The position numbers and the translations under genes were made by a program. A model generated the notes under the pieces. That model was not told the origin of the DNA. It saw nothing but the letters and a program-made list of their open reading frames with translations, and searched no databases. Positions 46,593-55,083 of a DNA stretch of 64,000 nt are shown here, in pieces; position 1 is the stretch's first letter, and every line of letters begins with the position of its first letter. The DNA is from Collinsella sp. MSK.8.10 (GTDB taxonomy: Bacteria; Actinomycetota; Coriobacteriia; Coriobacteriales; Coriobacteriaceae): the NCBI RefSeq assembly GCF_019041915.1, contig NZ_JAHPYF010000002.1, positions 186,001 to 250,000 on the forward strand. The letters run 5' to 3'.

Positions 46593-47499
46593 CGCCGGCC
46601 TCCTTGGCGCCATCGGCGTTTGAGCCCGCAGCCTCGCGCTTTGCCCTGCGCTCGGCATTAAGCTCGGCATCGCTCTCGCGCACCAGCTTGATAATCGCCG
46701 CGCATGCCTCCTCGCCCACCAGGTCGCGGGCACGGACCGTCAGACGCGTAGCCTCCTGCTTGTCGCCGTCGCTTGCAGCATCGGTCGCGCACATGATCAG
46801 GCAGATGGCGATCTCGGCCGAAGGCGAGGTCGGCACGCCCTGCAGGGCGAGCTCACCCATCACATGGTCGTCACTCTCGTCCGCGGCATCCGGATAGGTG
46901 GTATGGATCTTGTTGAGCAGGCGCGTCGTATGCGCATCATTGGGCGCCAGGCGCAGCGCCAGACGCGCGCAGCCCACAGCAGCCGAAATGTTCTCGGTCT
47001 CGGGCTCCAAGAAGTACTGACCCAAGTTGGTGTAGGCGCGTGCGGCGCACTTACCGTCGCTCGCGCGCTCCAGCACCGAGAACGAGAGCGATGCCCACTC
47101 CTGCTTGTCCTCGAGCGCGCGGAACAGCTCGGCCAAGTCCAAGCGATAGTTGCAGTTCATGGGATCCCAACGCACGGCCTGCATCAGGGCATTCCGAGCA
47201 CTCACATAATCCTGCTGGCGAATGTAGGCAAACGCCATGTCGGAGTACAGGCGGTCAAAGGGAACCTCGACCTGCACCAGCTCGCGCGGATCCTTCTCCA
47301 CGCGGCGATAGGCCAGGCGCTCAAACTTGCTGTCGAAGCTAAAGTACTGGCGCTTCTCCTCCGTCTTGCACTCAGCGTCGATATACTCCTCGGCGAGCTC
47401 CACCAGACGCTCAAGCAGCGGCGTCGCCGTAGCCAGGTCGCCCTGCGCCAGATAGTTCTCGGCATACGTGATGTCTTCCAAGCTGATAGGCAGGTCCAT
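46582..47499 (-). CDS. Tetratricopeptide-repeat protein
   Basis: A 305-residue soluble helical protein. TPR-like units are visible at about 11-40 (ITYAENYLAQGDLATATPLL), 80-115 (DRLYSDMAFAYIRQQDYVSARNAL) and 145-180. The C-terminus is charged and Ala-rich. TPR proteins act as scaffolds; the partner is unknown. The ATG at 47499 follows GAGGAG. Its 3' end overlaps smpB, so the two are probably cotranscribed. It begins about 100 bp downstream of the tRNA-Glu gene, with a terminator between. Confidence 0.8.
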   Translation of the reverse strand: MDLPISLEDITYAENYLAQGDLATATPLLERLVELAEEYIDAECKTEEKRQYFSFDSKFERLAYRRVEKDPRELVQVEVPFDRLYSDMAFAYIRQQDYVSARNALMQAVRWDPMNCNYRLDLAELFRALEDKQEWASLSFSVLERASDGKCAARAYTNLGQYFLEPETENISAAVGCARLALRLAPNDAHTTRLLNKIHTTYPDAADESDDHVMGELALQGVPTSPSAEIAICLIMCATDAASDGDKQEATRLTVRARDLVGEEACAAIIKLVRESDAELNAERRAKREAAGSNADGAKEAGDAQ

Positions 47500-47558
47500 G
47501 ACAACTCCTCGGTCCGGGCGGCAGACTCAACGCGCGCCTTAAATATCGGTCAATACAC

Positions 47559-47586
47559 AAAACCCGGGTCTCTTACGAGGCCCGGG
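47559..47586 (-). terminator. Terminator of the tRNA unit
   Basis: CCCGGG (47563-47568) and CCCGGG (47581-47586), with partial pairing of the inner bases; read leftward it is followed by TTTTG. It lies 10 bp after tRNA-Glu. Confidence 0.7.
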
Positions 47587-47596
47587 CGTTCAATTT

Positions 47597-47673
47597 TGGT
47601 AGCCCGTACCAGATTCGAACTGGTGATCTCCGCCTTGAGAGGGCGGCGTCCTAAACCGCTAGACGAACGGGCC
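47597..47673 (-). tRNA. tRNA-Glu (CTC)
   Basis: The leftward sequence starts GGCCCGTTCGTCTAGCGG and ends with an encoded CCA. Acceptor stem GGCCCGT / ACGGGCT (terminal G-U), anticodon stem CCGCC / GGCGG with loop CTCTCAA giving anticodon CTC, and T-arm with GTTCGAATC. It reads GAG codons. Confidence 0.95.
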
Positions 47674-47690
47674 ATATGTAGCAAATGCAA

Positions 47691-47764
47691 TGGCTGGGAT
47701 GGAGGGAGTCGAACCCCCATTGACGGAACCAGAATCCGCTGTCCTGCCATTAGACGACATCCCA
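47691..47764 (-). tRNA. tRNA-Gln (CTG)
   Basis: The leftward sequence starts TGGGATGTCGTCTAATGGCA and ends with an encoded CCA. Acceptor stem TGGGATG / CATCCCA, anticodon loop TTCTGGT with anticodon CTG, and T-arm GGTTCGACTCC. It is transcribed first, 17 bp ahead of tRNA-Glu. Confidence 0.95.
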
Positions 47765-47808
47765 ATGACTGCATCGCTGCGCTCGGCTGTGCCTTTGCGC
47801 AAGAAAGA

Positions 47809-47837
47809 AATATACGGGAAGTCCGGCCGTGACGCAA
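47809..47837 (-). promoter_or_regulatory. Promoter of the tRNA-Gln/tRNA-Glu unit
   Basis: TTGCGT (47832-47837), 17 bp, TATATT (47809-47814) on the minus strand, 45 bp before the tRNA-Gln 5' end. Good match and spacing. Confidence 0.75.
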
Positions 47838-48030
47838 GCCCCAATTTTGACTTTTTTGAAATTCAGTCAAATACGGCCAACACGTGAAGGACCTGTGAAG
47901 TCGACCGCTGCACACGAAGGGCAAAACGCCGCGAGCGGTAGCCGTCAACCGTTGGCAGATTCTACCGCGAAAACGATAGCACCAGGCAACACAATCGAAG
48001 TATCAATGATCACGTAGATATCGAGGCACC

Positions 48031-48441
48031 ATGGACGAAGAGCTTGATTACCTATGGGAGACCCTGGGCCTCGAGATCACTGCTGACCTTTGGCCCGAAC
48101 GGGACAAAATCCATCCCACACTGCGCCCCGCCATCACGGTGATGCAGGCAAAATACCGCCGTGCATCCTTTTTGATCATGCGGATGTCATGGCACGCGGG
48201 ACTCCCCGACCTTAAGCGAATCCAGGCAAGCCTCGTCGAGTTGTCCGGTATGCCGACCGTCATATCCGAGGCGCACCTGGAGCAGCGCCAGCGCGAGCGA
48301 CTGCAACAGCAGCGGATTCCCTTTATCTGCCCCGGCGTTCAGGCATATCTGCCCTTTATGGACGAGGAGTACTGGAGCGGCAAGCCCAACAAGCACGTAA
48401 AGGTCTACGATCCGCACGAATGGGCACAGCTCGAGGATTGA
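48031..48441 (+). CDS. Small hypothetical protein
   Basis: A 136-residue soluble protein, acidic at the N-terminus (MDEELDYLWETLGLE). The centre is helical with basic residues (MQAKYRRASFLIMRMSWHAG). A segment RIPFICPGVQAYLPFM recalls a conserved PFIVPGxQxYLPF motif that I associate with some regulators of the MarR group, but no winged helix can be traced, so this may be an effector-domain remnant. The ATG at 48031 follows CGAGG. It stands alone between the tRNA genes and an ArsC-like gene. Function unknown. Confidence 0.6.
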   Translation: MDEELDYLWETLGLEITADLWPERDKIHPTLRPAITVMQAKYRRASFLIMRMSWHAGLPDLKRIQASLVELSGMPTVISEAHLEQRQRERLQQQRIPFICPGVQAYLPFMDEEYWSGKPNKHVKVYDPHEWAQLED

Positions 48442-48513
48442 GCCGAGCGAGCCCGCCGATGGAAAACACATCCCACCCCGATCACTCAAAACGGGTCGCA
48501 CTTTCCGGAGCCG

Positions 48514-48873
48514 CTACAGCAACGCCTCGGCCCAAGCCGCTTCCCTAAAGCCAGGAATCGCAAAGTCGTCGCCCACCAGCAGCGGACGCTTGACCAGCAT
48601 GCCGTCGGTCGCCAGCAGCTCGTAGCACTCCCGATCCGTCATGCCCGCATCCAGACGCGCCTTCAGGCCCAGCTCTCGATATTTCATGCCCGACGAATTA
48701 AAGAAGCGCCGCACCGGCAGCCCCGAACGAGCAATCCAGGTCGCAAGCTCATCAGCCGCGGGATTGTCCAAAACGATATCGCGGTCGATATACTCTACCC
48801 CATGCTCGTCCAGCCATGCCTTGGCCTTCTTACAGGTCGAGCACTTGGGATATTCAACAAACAGTACGGTCAT
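48514..48873 (-). CDS. ArsC/Spx-family thioredoxin-fold protein
   Basis: A 119-residue protein of the ArsC-like family. The redox motif CSTC in YPKCSTCKKAKAWL is near the N-terminus, followed by RDIVLDNPAADEL, the LPVRRFFNSSG segment, and the C-terminal KRPLLVGD. Members include arsenate reductase-like proteins, Spx/MgsR regulators and YffB. The CxxC form is shared with Spx, but the RNA polymerase-binding features of Spx cannot be confirmed. The ATG at 48873 follows GGAGG; the frame open to 48912 is not used. Confidence 0.85.
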   Translation of the reverse strand: MTVLFVEYPKCSTCKKAKAWLDEHGVEYIDRDIVLDNPAADELATWIARSGLPVRRFFNSSGMKYRELGLKARLDAGMTDRECYELLATDGMLVKRPLLVGDDFAIPGFREAAWAEALL

Positions 48874-48965
48874 GGGAATCCTCCGAATATAGATCGGCCA
48901 ACGCAGACACACGCCACACGAGGCGCCTTCGCATGATGGGCCAATTGTAGCCCACGGGTCACACG

Positions 48966-50018
48966 CTAAACGAACCGTACCCCGAATCCGCGTTTGATGA
49001 ACGGCAGCAGCTCCATTGCCTCGGGCGTGATATGGCCCGCAACGTTCATGCGCTCGTCACCGGGAAGATCGACCCGCGCAATCTCAAGCTCGCCTTCGTA
49101 GCGCCCATATCCGCTATTACTCACAGCGATCGACCCCGCCTTTCGAAACAGGCCGGCACCGGCATCCATCGGCACGGAATCCGGCTTAAGCGTCGTACGC
49201 GACTCCTGAGACCTAAAGATGAGGGTGCTCGAATCGGGTCGGTCGTGATGAATCTGCCCACGCACATAGGCATAACCGGGCTCAAGCTCGCATTGCAGAT
49301 CCACGTATCCGGCGGAAACTTGAGCAAACTGCGTCCAGCCCGCATCGGAAAGATCGGGGTCACCGACCAACACAATGTCGCAATCGGCGCCATGTGCAAG
49401 CTCAAGCATATTGAGGGCAACCTTTGACGCGCGACCGCGCTGCGCCTCGACCGTCGGCAGTCCCTCGAATACCGGCCCGCGAACGTTAGCATCACCCGGC
49501 ACAAAAGCCATGATTTCGAATCCAAGCGCCGCAAGACGAAGATTCACCCGAGCAATGTCCTCCAGAGCTAAACCGGTATAAGGCTTGGGGTAAAAATTGT
49601 GGCAGGCGGCAAAACGAGTCACATCGGCACCGGCCTCACGCCACGATGCGATTCCATCAGAACTCACCGTCGATGCATTGACCACAATGCGAAATACACC
49701 GGACAGCTCCGCGACCCGCTGGGCGCTAAAGCCATAGTCCAAACGAAGGTATTCCAACCCCAGATCGCGCAGGTCCTCGATGCGCTCAAGCCCGAGCAAA
49801 TCGCACGTGCGCGGCCCCACATCGGCGATGAGCGCAATGCCGCGGGCGGAAAGCAGCGACAGCACATGACGGACCTTATCGGCATACGCCGCTCCCCCAT
49901 CCTCGGGAATATGCAGTGAGGTAAACGCATAGCGCGCACCCGTCGCGGCACCGTGCTCAATCGTCCGCTCAATATCCTGCAGAGGGCTGGAAAGATAAAT
50001 CGAAATACCCGTTTTCAC
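48966..50018 (-). CDS. mupG: MupG-type 6-phospho-N-acetylmuramidase (DUF871)
   Basis: A 350-residue TIM-barrel protein of the DUF871/MupG family with a C-terminal cyclophilin-like domain. MupG splits MurNAc-6P-GlcNAc made by PTS uptake of peptidoglycan disaccharide. Family segments are GISIYLSSPLQDIERTIEHG, TSLHIPED, LRLDYGF, CHNFYPKPYTGL and FVPGD. The GTG at 50018 follows AAAGGAG. It is last in the leftward operon murR-murQ-murP-mupG, after an intervening terminator, the same gene set as the staphylococcal MurNAc recycling cluster. This context raises confidence in the assignment. Confidence 0.85.
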   Translation of the reverse strand: MKTGISIYLSSPLQDIERTIEHGAATGARYAFTSLHIPEDGGAAYADKVRHVLSLLSARGIALIADVGPRTCDLLGLERIEDLRDLGLEYLRLDYGFSAQRVAELSGVFRIVVNASTVSSDGIASWREAGADVTRFAACHNFYPKPYTGLALEDIARVNLRLAALGFEIMAFVPGDANVRGPVFEGLPTVEAQRGRASKVALNMLELAHGADCDIVLVGDPDLSDAGWTQFAQVSAGYVDLQCELEPGYAYVRGQIHHDRPDSSTLIFRSQESRTTLKPDSVPMDAGAGLFRKAGSIAVSNSGYGRYEGELEIARVDLPGDERMNVAGHITPEAMELLPFIKRGFGVRFV

Positions 50019-50034
50019 GTTTCAACGCTCCTTT

Positions 50035-50068
50035 AAAAAAGGCCGGCGGAGCAGTTAGCCCCGCCGGC
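50035..50068 (-). terminator. Terminator between murP and mupG
   Basis: GCCGGCGG (50042-50049) / CCGCCGGC (50061-50068), extended by G-C pairs; read leftward it is followed by TTTTTT (50040-50035) that runs directly into the mupG ribosome site. It probably lowers, rather than abolishes, mupG expression. Confidence 0.75.
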
Positions 50069-50135
50069 ACAACCATAGCATCAAGAAATCTGTCGCGCGC
50101 CGCGAGCCCTGAGCAACACGGCTCGCGATATCAAA

Positions 50136-51566
50136 CTATTCGCCAAAGAACTCGTTGATCTTCTGCTCGTCGACGCCAAAGAACCACGTCAGGACAAAGC
50201 CGGCGGCATAGGCAAGCAGCATAGCGGCAACGTAGCCGAGCTGCTGGCCAGGAACGACGATCAGCAGGCCAAACAGACCGGAAACGCCCTGAGAAACCGT
50301 GCCGATGTGAAGCAGCGCCGCGAGCGCGCCGCCAAATCCGGCACCCAGGCAGGCCGTCACAAACGGACGAACGAGCGGCAGCGTAACAGCATACATCAGA
50401 GGCTCGCCCACACCCAGGATTCCAACGGGAATGGACTCTGCGACGTACTTCTTGAGCTTGGCGTTCTTGGTCTTAAAGTACAGCGCCAAACCGGCACCGA
50501 CCTGGCCGCCGCCAGCCATCATAAGGATGGGAAGCAGGTAATTGATACCCTTGGTAGCGCCGTCGGGATCGTTGAGCATAGCGTGGATCGGCGTGAGCGC
50601 CTGATGCAGGCCGACGGAAACCAGCGGCAAGAAGCCTGCCGACAGGATATAGCCGCCCAGGACGCCCAGCTTCTCGAAGATAAAGGTCAAAACGCTAAAG
50701 ATGGCAGTCGTCAGCCATGCGCCAACCGGCTGGATGACGAGCATCAGAGCAAAGGCGCCGATGATGAGCACCAGCAGCGGGGACAAGAACGTGTCGAGTG
50801 CGTTGGGCATAACCTTGCGAATCTGACGCTCCATCCAGGCAAAAAATGCGCCAGCGATAAGAGCCGCGATCATGCCGCCCGCTGCAGGGTTGTACTGCGC
50901 ACTGGTGAGCGGCAGCAGAATGGCAGTGGCAGGATCGGCCGCGCCAGGCGCAAGCAGGGGCATGGCGCTGTTGGCGATACACATCATGCCGGCGATGCCG
51001 CCCAGCGCAGCGGAGCCACCAAACTCACGTGCCGCGTTATAGCCCACCAAGATGGGCAGATAGGCAAACAGGGCCCAGCCCATGGAACGAATGCCCTGGT
51101 ACCACCACTCGCCTGCAAGCGCGCCTGCCGTCGAGACGTTAATGACGTTGCAGATACCGTTGATGAGGCCAGCCGCAATGATGCCGGGAAGCAGGGCGAC
51201 GAAGACATTGGAAATCTTCTTGAGGAAGGCCTGAACCGGCTTGGACTCGTACTTGGCCTTCTGCGCGGCCTTGTTTGTGGCCGCAGCGTCAACCACGCTC
51301 TCGTCAGCAACGCCTTTCGCAAGGCCGGTGAGCTTGGAGAACTCCTCGAGCACCTTATTCACCTTGCCCGGACCCAGCACGATCTGCATCGTGTCGTCCG
51401 CGACCAGGCCCATCACGCCGTCGAGTGCCTTAATGCCCTCCGTGTCGACGTTGCCCGCGTCTTTGACGGTCACGCGCAGGCGCGTCATGCACGCCGCGTT
51501 TGCGAGCACGTTGTCTTTACCGCCCAAAAGGTCCAGCAGCTTTTGAGCCAGCTCTTTGTTCGTCAT
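50136..51566 (-). CDS. murP: PTS N-acetylmuramic acid EIIBC component MurP
   Basis: A 476-residue PTS permease. The N-terminal EIIB domain has the phosphorylated cysteine C26 in NAACMTRLRVTVKD; a linker (about 90-110) leads to an EIIC domain with about ten membrane segments (MNGICNVIN region, PVSVGLHQALTPIHAML). There is no EIIA domain. The order EIIB-EIIC and its position between murQ and mupG indicate MurNAc or MurNAc-GlcNAc uptake as MurNAc-6P. The ATG at 51566 follows AAGGAGGAG. Confidence 0.87.
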   Translation of the reverse strand: MTNKELAQKLLDLLGGKDNVLANAACMTRLRVTVKDAGNVDTEGIKALDGVMGLVADDTMQIVLGPGKVNKVLEEFSKLTGLAKGVADESVVDAAATNKAAQKAKYESKPVQAFLKKISNVFVALLPGIIAAGLINGICNVINVSTAGALAGEWWYQGIRSMGWALFAYLPILVGYNAAREFGGSAALGGIAGMMCIANSAMPLLAPGAADPATAILLPLTSAQYNPAAGGMIAALIAGAFFAWMERQIRKVMPNALDTFLSPLLVLIIGAFALMLVIQPVGAWLTTAIFSVLTFIFEKLGVLGGYILSAGFLPLVSVGLHQALTPIHAMLNDPDGATKGINYLLPILMMAGGGQVGAGLALYFKTKNAKLKKYVAESIPVGILGVGEPLMYAVTLPLVRPFVTACLGAGFGGALAALLHIGTVSQGVSGLFGLLIVVPGQQLGYVAAMLLAYAAGFVLTWFFGVDEQKINEFFGE

Positions 51567-51623
51567 AACTCCTCCTTGTATTGGGTATCTCGTCTGGATG
51601 TCATATCAGCTCACGCCGCACAC

Positions 51624-52547
<924 letters not shown>

Positions 52548-52557
52548 TTCTTTCACC

Positions 52558-53409
52558 TCATCTTTCCTGTTTCTCGATGTAGTTTTGCTTAATGACATGC
52601 GTCGCCCGTTCGTAGTCGCTGGCAACGTAAGCAGCGTACAGGGCATCGACAACCATAAGCTGGGCCATACGCGAAGCCATGGCACCGCTGCGGACCAAGG
52701 GTTCACTCGCAGCGACGCCGAGCACGGCATCGGCCATGGTGGCAAGCTTGGATGATCCATCTACTTTGGTCACGGCCACAACGGGACAGTTGTGACGTTG
52801 AGCCTCGGCGGTGCAGTCCAGCACCTCTTGCGTCAAGCCCGAGTAGCTAAAGGCGATTGCCATATCGCCCTCATGCATGTTCTTGGCACACAAGAGCTGA
52901 TCATGCCAGTCGTCGTACAGATGGCACTCTTTGTCGACACGCATGAGCTTTTGCGCCAGATCGTGCGCGACCAAACGAGAGGCACCGATACCGAACAGAT
53001 TGACCGCGCGTGCCCGCTTAAGATGGGCCGCGCATCGCTCCAAGACGGTGTAATCGAGCGTTCGCGCCGTCGCTTCGATCGTGCGCACGTTGCTTTTCAT
53101 CACCTTCCCCACAATGCGTTCGACGCTGTCATCCATGGAGATGTCCTCGAGGGCAACGTCTTTCTTGTCACCCAAGATCGCCAGCTCGGCAATCAGTTCG
53201 CGCTGGAACTCCTTGTAGCCCGCAAAACCCAAGCGCTTGCAAAAGCGCAAAATGCTCGAGGGCGAGGAGAATGTGGCATCGGCAAGACCGCGGACGGACA
53301 GCCCAACCACCTCGTGCGGATGAGCGCTTACATATGCGATGACATTGCGTTCCGCCGGGCTCGCGCTGAGCTCACGCTCGCGAAGCCGTAAAAGCAATCC
53401 GTTTGCCAT
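52558..53409 (-). CDS. murR: MurR/RpiR-family transcriptional regulator
   Basis: A 283-residue regulator with an N-terminal HTH_6 domain (ASPAERNVIAYVSAHPHEVVGL, then SPSSILRFCKRLGFAGYKEFQ) and a C-terminal SIS sugar-phosphate-binding domain (VNLFGIGASRLVAHDLAQKL, AFSYSGLTQEVLD). It presumably senses MurNAc-6P and represses the operon it leads. The ATG at 53409 lies 6 nt after GGAGGTG; the GTG at 53418 is a weaker choice. Possible operators lie just upstream. Confidence 0.9.
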   Translation of the reverse strand: MANGLLLRLRERELSASPAERNVIAYVSAHPHEVVGLSVRGLADATFSSPSSILRFCKRLGFAGYKEFQRELIAELAILGDKKDVALEDISMDDSVERIVGKVMKSNVRTIEATARTLDYTVLERCAAHLKRARAVNLFGIGASRLVAHDLAQKLMRVDKECHLYDDWHDQLLCAKNMHEGDMAIAFSYSGLTQEVLDCTAEAQRHNCPVVAVTKVDGSSKLATMADAVLGVAASEPLVRSGAMASRMAQLMVVDALYAAYVASDYERATHVIKQNYIEKQER

Positions 53410-53443
53410 CTCAAACACCTCCGTTGAAAAGAATTAAAGACCA

Positions 53444-53492
53444 ACGAACGATTCGTACCGGATACAAACAGCTTTTACGGTACATTGTGCCG
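53444..53492 (-). promoter_or_regulatory. Operator candidates of the mur operon
   Basis: ACGAA (53444-53448) / TTCGT (53452-53456) and the pseudo-palindrome CGGTACATTGTGCCG (53478-53492) lie 35-85 bp before the murR start. Either could bind MurR. No strong promoter hexamers were found. Confidence 0.4.
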
Positions 53493-53613
53493 AATCGTGG
53501 CGCACAAAGGGCGAACGTTCTACCGCTCGCCCCTCAAATCCGACCGCTCGGAAATACACGCGACACAAAATAATTCAACAAGGTCGCATTATCGGAAACG
53601 GTTTTGTTACCGG

Positions 53614-54195
53614 CTAGCGCCTCGCATGGGCGCCGATCGGCCGAGTCGCATGGCGCACCAACGTCGCTGCCAGCAATACCAACAGCATGGCGGTGATATA
53701 GCCCGCAGCATCGAATCCTAAATCGATAACGTCGAAATGCCTGCCGGGAACAAAGATCTTATGTACCTGATCGCCAACGGAGCAGGCGGCGCAAAAGAGC
53801 AATACGGGCACGCAACGGGAGCATACGCTCCACGGACGCCTGGAAAAGCAAACCACGACCACCGAGGCGAACAATCCGACGAAGAAAAACTCTACGGTAT
53901 GGGCAACGCGACGGACGTTCGCGCCCACCCACATGCGAATGGAAGCAAGTCGGCCAGACCGGACATTCGAGGCAGCCGAATCGGTGCCCCCGGTCATTCC
54001 GTTCTCCGTCTGGGCTTCACCCGTGGCATCGGCAGCCTGAACGCCCGTAGCCTGACCCTCCACCACACGCGCGGTGGACTCGCTCAGCAACGACGTCTCC
54101 ACCGCATTTTGCTCCGTCAGCACCCAGATGCCCGCCAGCGTTACAGCGAACAGAACGATCGCGGTCCATCCGATTATTTGTTTTACGCGCGCCAA
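53614..54195 (-). CDS. VanZ-like membrane protein
   Basis: A 193-residue protein with an N-terminal membrane helix, a Ser/Thr/Gly-rich extracytoplasmic segment (about 35-85) and three further helices. The blocks RMWVGANVRRVAHTVEFFFVG and FVPGRHFDVIDLGFDAAGY match the VanZ-like family, which is linked to glycopeptide resistance but mostly of unknown function. The start is a TTG at 54195, 7 nt after GGAGG. Monocistronic. Confidence 0.75.
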   Translation of the reverse strand: MARVKQIIGWTAIVLFAVTLAGIWVLTEQNAVETSLLSESTARVVEGQATGVQAADATGEAQTENGMTGGTDSAASNVRSGRLASIRMWVGANVRRVAHTVEFFFVGLFASVVVVCFSRRPWSVCSRCVPVLLFCAACSVGDQVHKIFVPGRHFDVIDLGFDAAGYITAMLLVLLAATLVRHATRPIGAHARR

Positions 54196-54300
54196 GGGCC
54201 AACCTCCTTTTTTTGAATATCAGCGAGTGTAGCCCCAAATGACATCGTCACCGTATCAAAATTTGAATCGCAACAGGAAGCGACAAAGCGACTCAAACCC

Positions 54301-54906
54301 CTACCCCGCCTCGCGCATCCAGCGATCGAACGTCCCCACGCACACGCCCAGGCACTTTGCTGCCTGGCTGCGGGTAATATCGCCTGCCTCATAGCTATCG
54401 CGCACCAACTCAAACTGAGGAGGGCACGGCTTGCGAGGTCGACCGAAACGGACCCCTCGCGCCCGCGCCGCCGCAATTCCCTCCGCCTGGCGCCGATGGA
54501 TATTCTCGCGCTCCACCTGCGCCACGTAGCTCAGCAGTTGCAGCACAATATCGGCAATCAGGGTGTTGGTCACATCCGGCGCGCCGCTGGCCCTGACGCG
54601 CGTGTCAAGCAATGGCATGTCCAACACCACAATGGCAACCCCGAGCTCCTTGGTAATGCGCCGCCATTCTTCAAGAATCTCGGAGTAATTACGACCAAGT
54701 CGGTCGATAGAAAGAACCACCAGCACGTCCCCGTCTCCCAGGACGTGCAGCAGCTCGCGATAACGCGGTCGATCGAAGTCCTTGCCGCTCGCATGGTCGG
54801 CATAAATATTCGCCGAGCCCACGCCATAGGCGCCCAGCGCATCCAGCTGCCGATTAAGGTTCTGATCGCGCGAACTCACCCGCGCATAACCGTACACCGT
54901 CGCCAT
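54301..54906 (-). CDS. Serine recombinase of the resolvase/invertase family
   Basis: A 201-residue site-specific recombinase. The catalytic serine is S11 in YGYARVSSRDQN; other motifs are YADHASGKDFDRP, LVVLSIDRLGRNY and the long E helix with QVERENIHRRQAEGI. A C-terminal helix-turn-helix (ITRSQAAKCLGVCVGTFDRWM) completes it, as in Hin/Tn3 resolvases. The ATG at 54906 follows GGGGATGAG. No transposase or invertible gene lies next to it. An inverted repeat just upstream (54928-54958) is a possible target or operator. Confidence 0.9.
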   Translation of the reverse strand: MATVYGYARVSSRDQNLNRQLDALGAYGVGSANIYADHASGKDFDRPRYRELLHVLGDGDVLVVLSIDRLGRNYSEILEEWRRITKELGVAIVVLDMPLLDTRVRASGAPDVTNTLIADIVLQLLSYVAQVERENIHRRQAEGIAAARARGVRFGRPRKPCPPQFELVRDSYEAGDITRSQAAKCLGVCVGTFDRWMREAG

Positions 54907-54927
54907 CTCATCCCCGCTTTCTTGTAT

Positions 54928-54958
54928 ACCTGCCAAAAAGGGACAGGTTTATTTTGGT
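54928..54958. repeat. Inverted repeat upstream of the recombinase gene
   Basis: CCTGCCAAAA and TTTTGGTAGG enclose GGGACAGGTTTA; ACCTGC also has a partner GCAGGT near 54978. The GGGACAGGT core relates it to family C. It could be a recombination or operator site. Confidence 0.5.
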
Positions 54959-55026
54959 AGGTTTTACCTCTCAAATAGCAGGTAAGCGGGCGGCCGAGCA
55001 GACGGCAAGGTAGCCACGATTCAAAT

Positions 55027-55058
55027 GCGGAGGGCGGTCCCGAAAGACCGCCCTCCGC
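55027..55058 (-). terminator. Terminator of rnr
   Basis: Perfect 13-bp stem GCGGAGGGCGGTC / GACCGCCCTCCGC with a 6-nt loop, 26 bp after the stop; read leftward it is followed by a weak ATTTG. Confidence 0.75.
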
Positions 55059-55083
55059 TCTCCCGCCACGAGTCGGGATTTGG

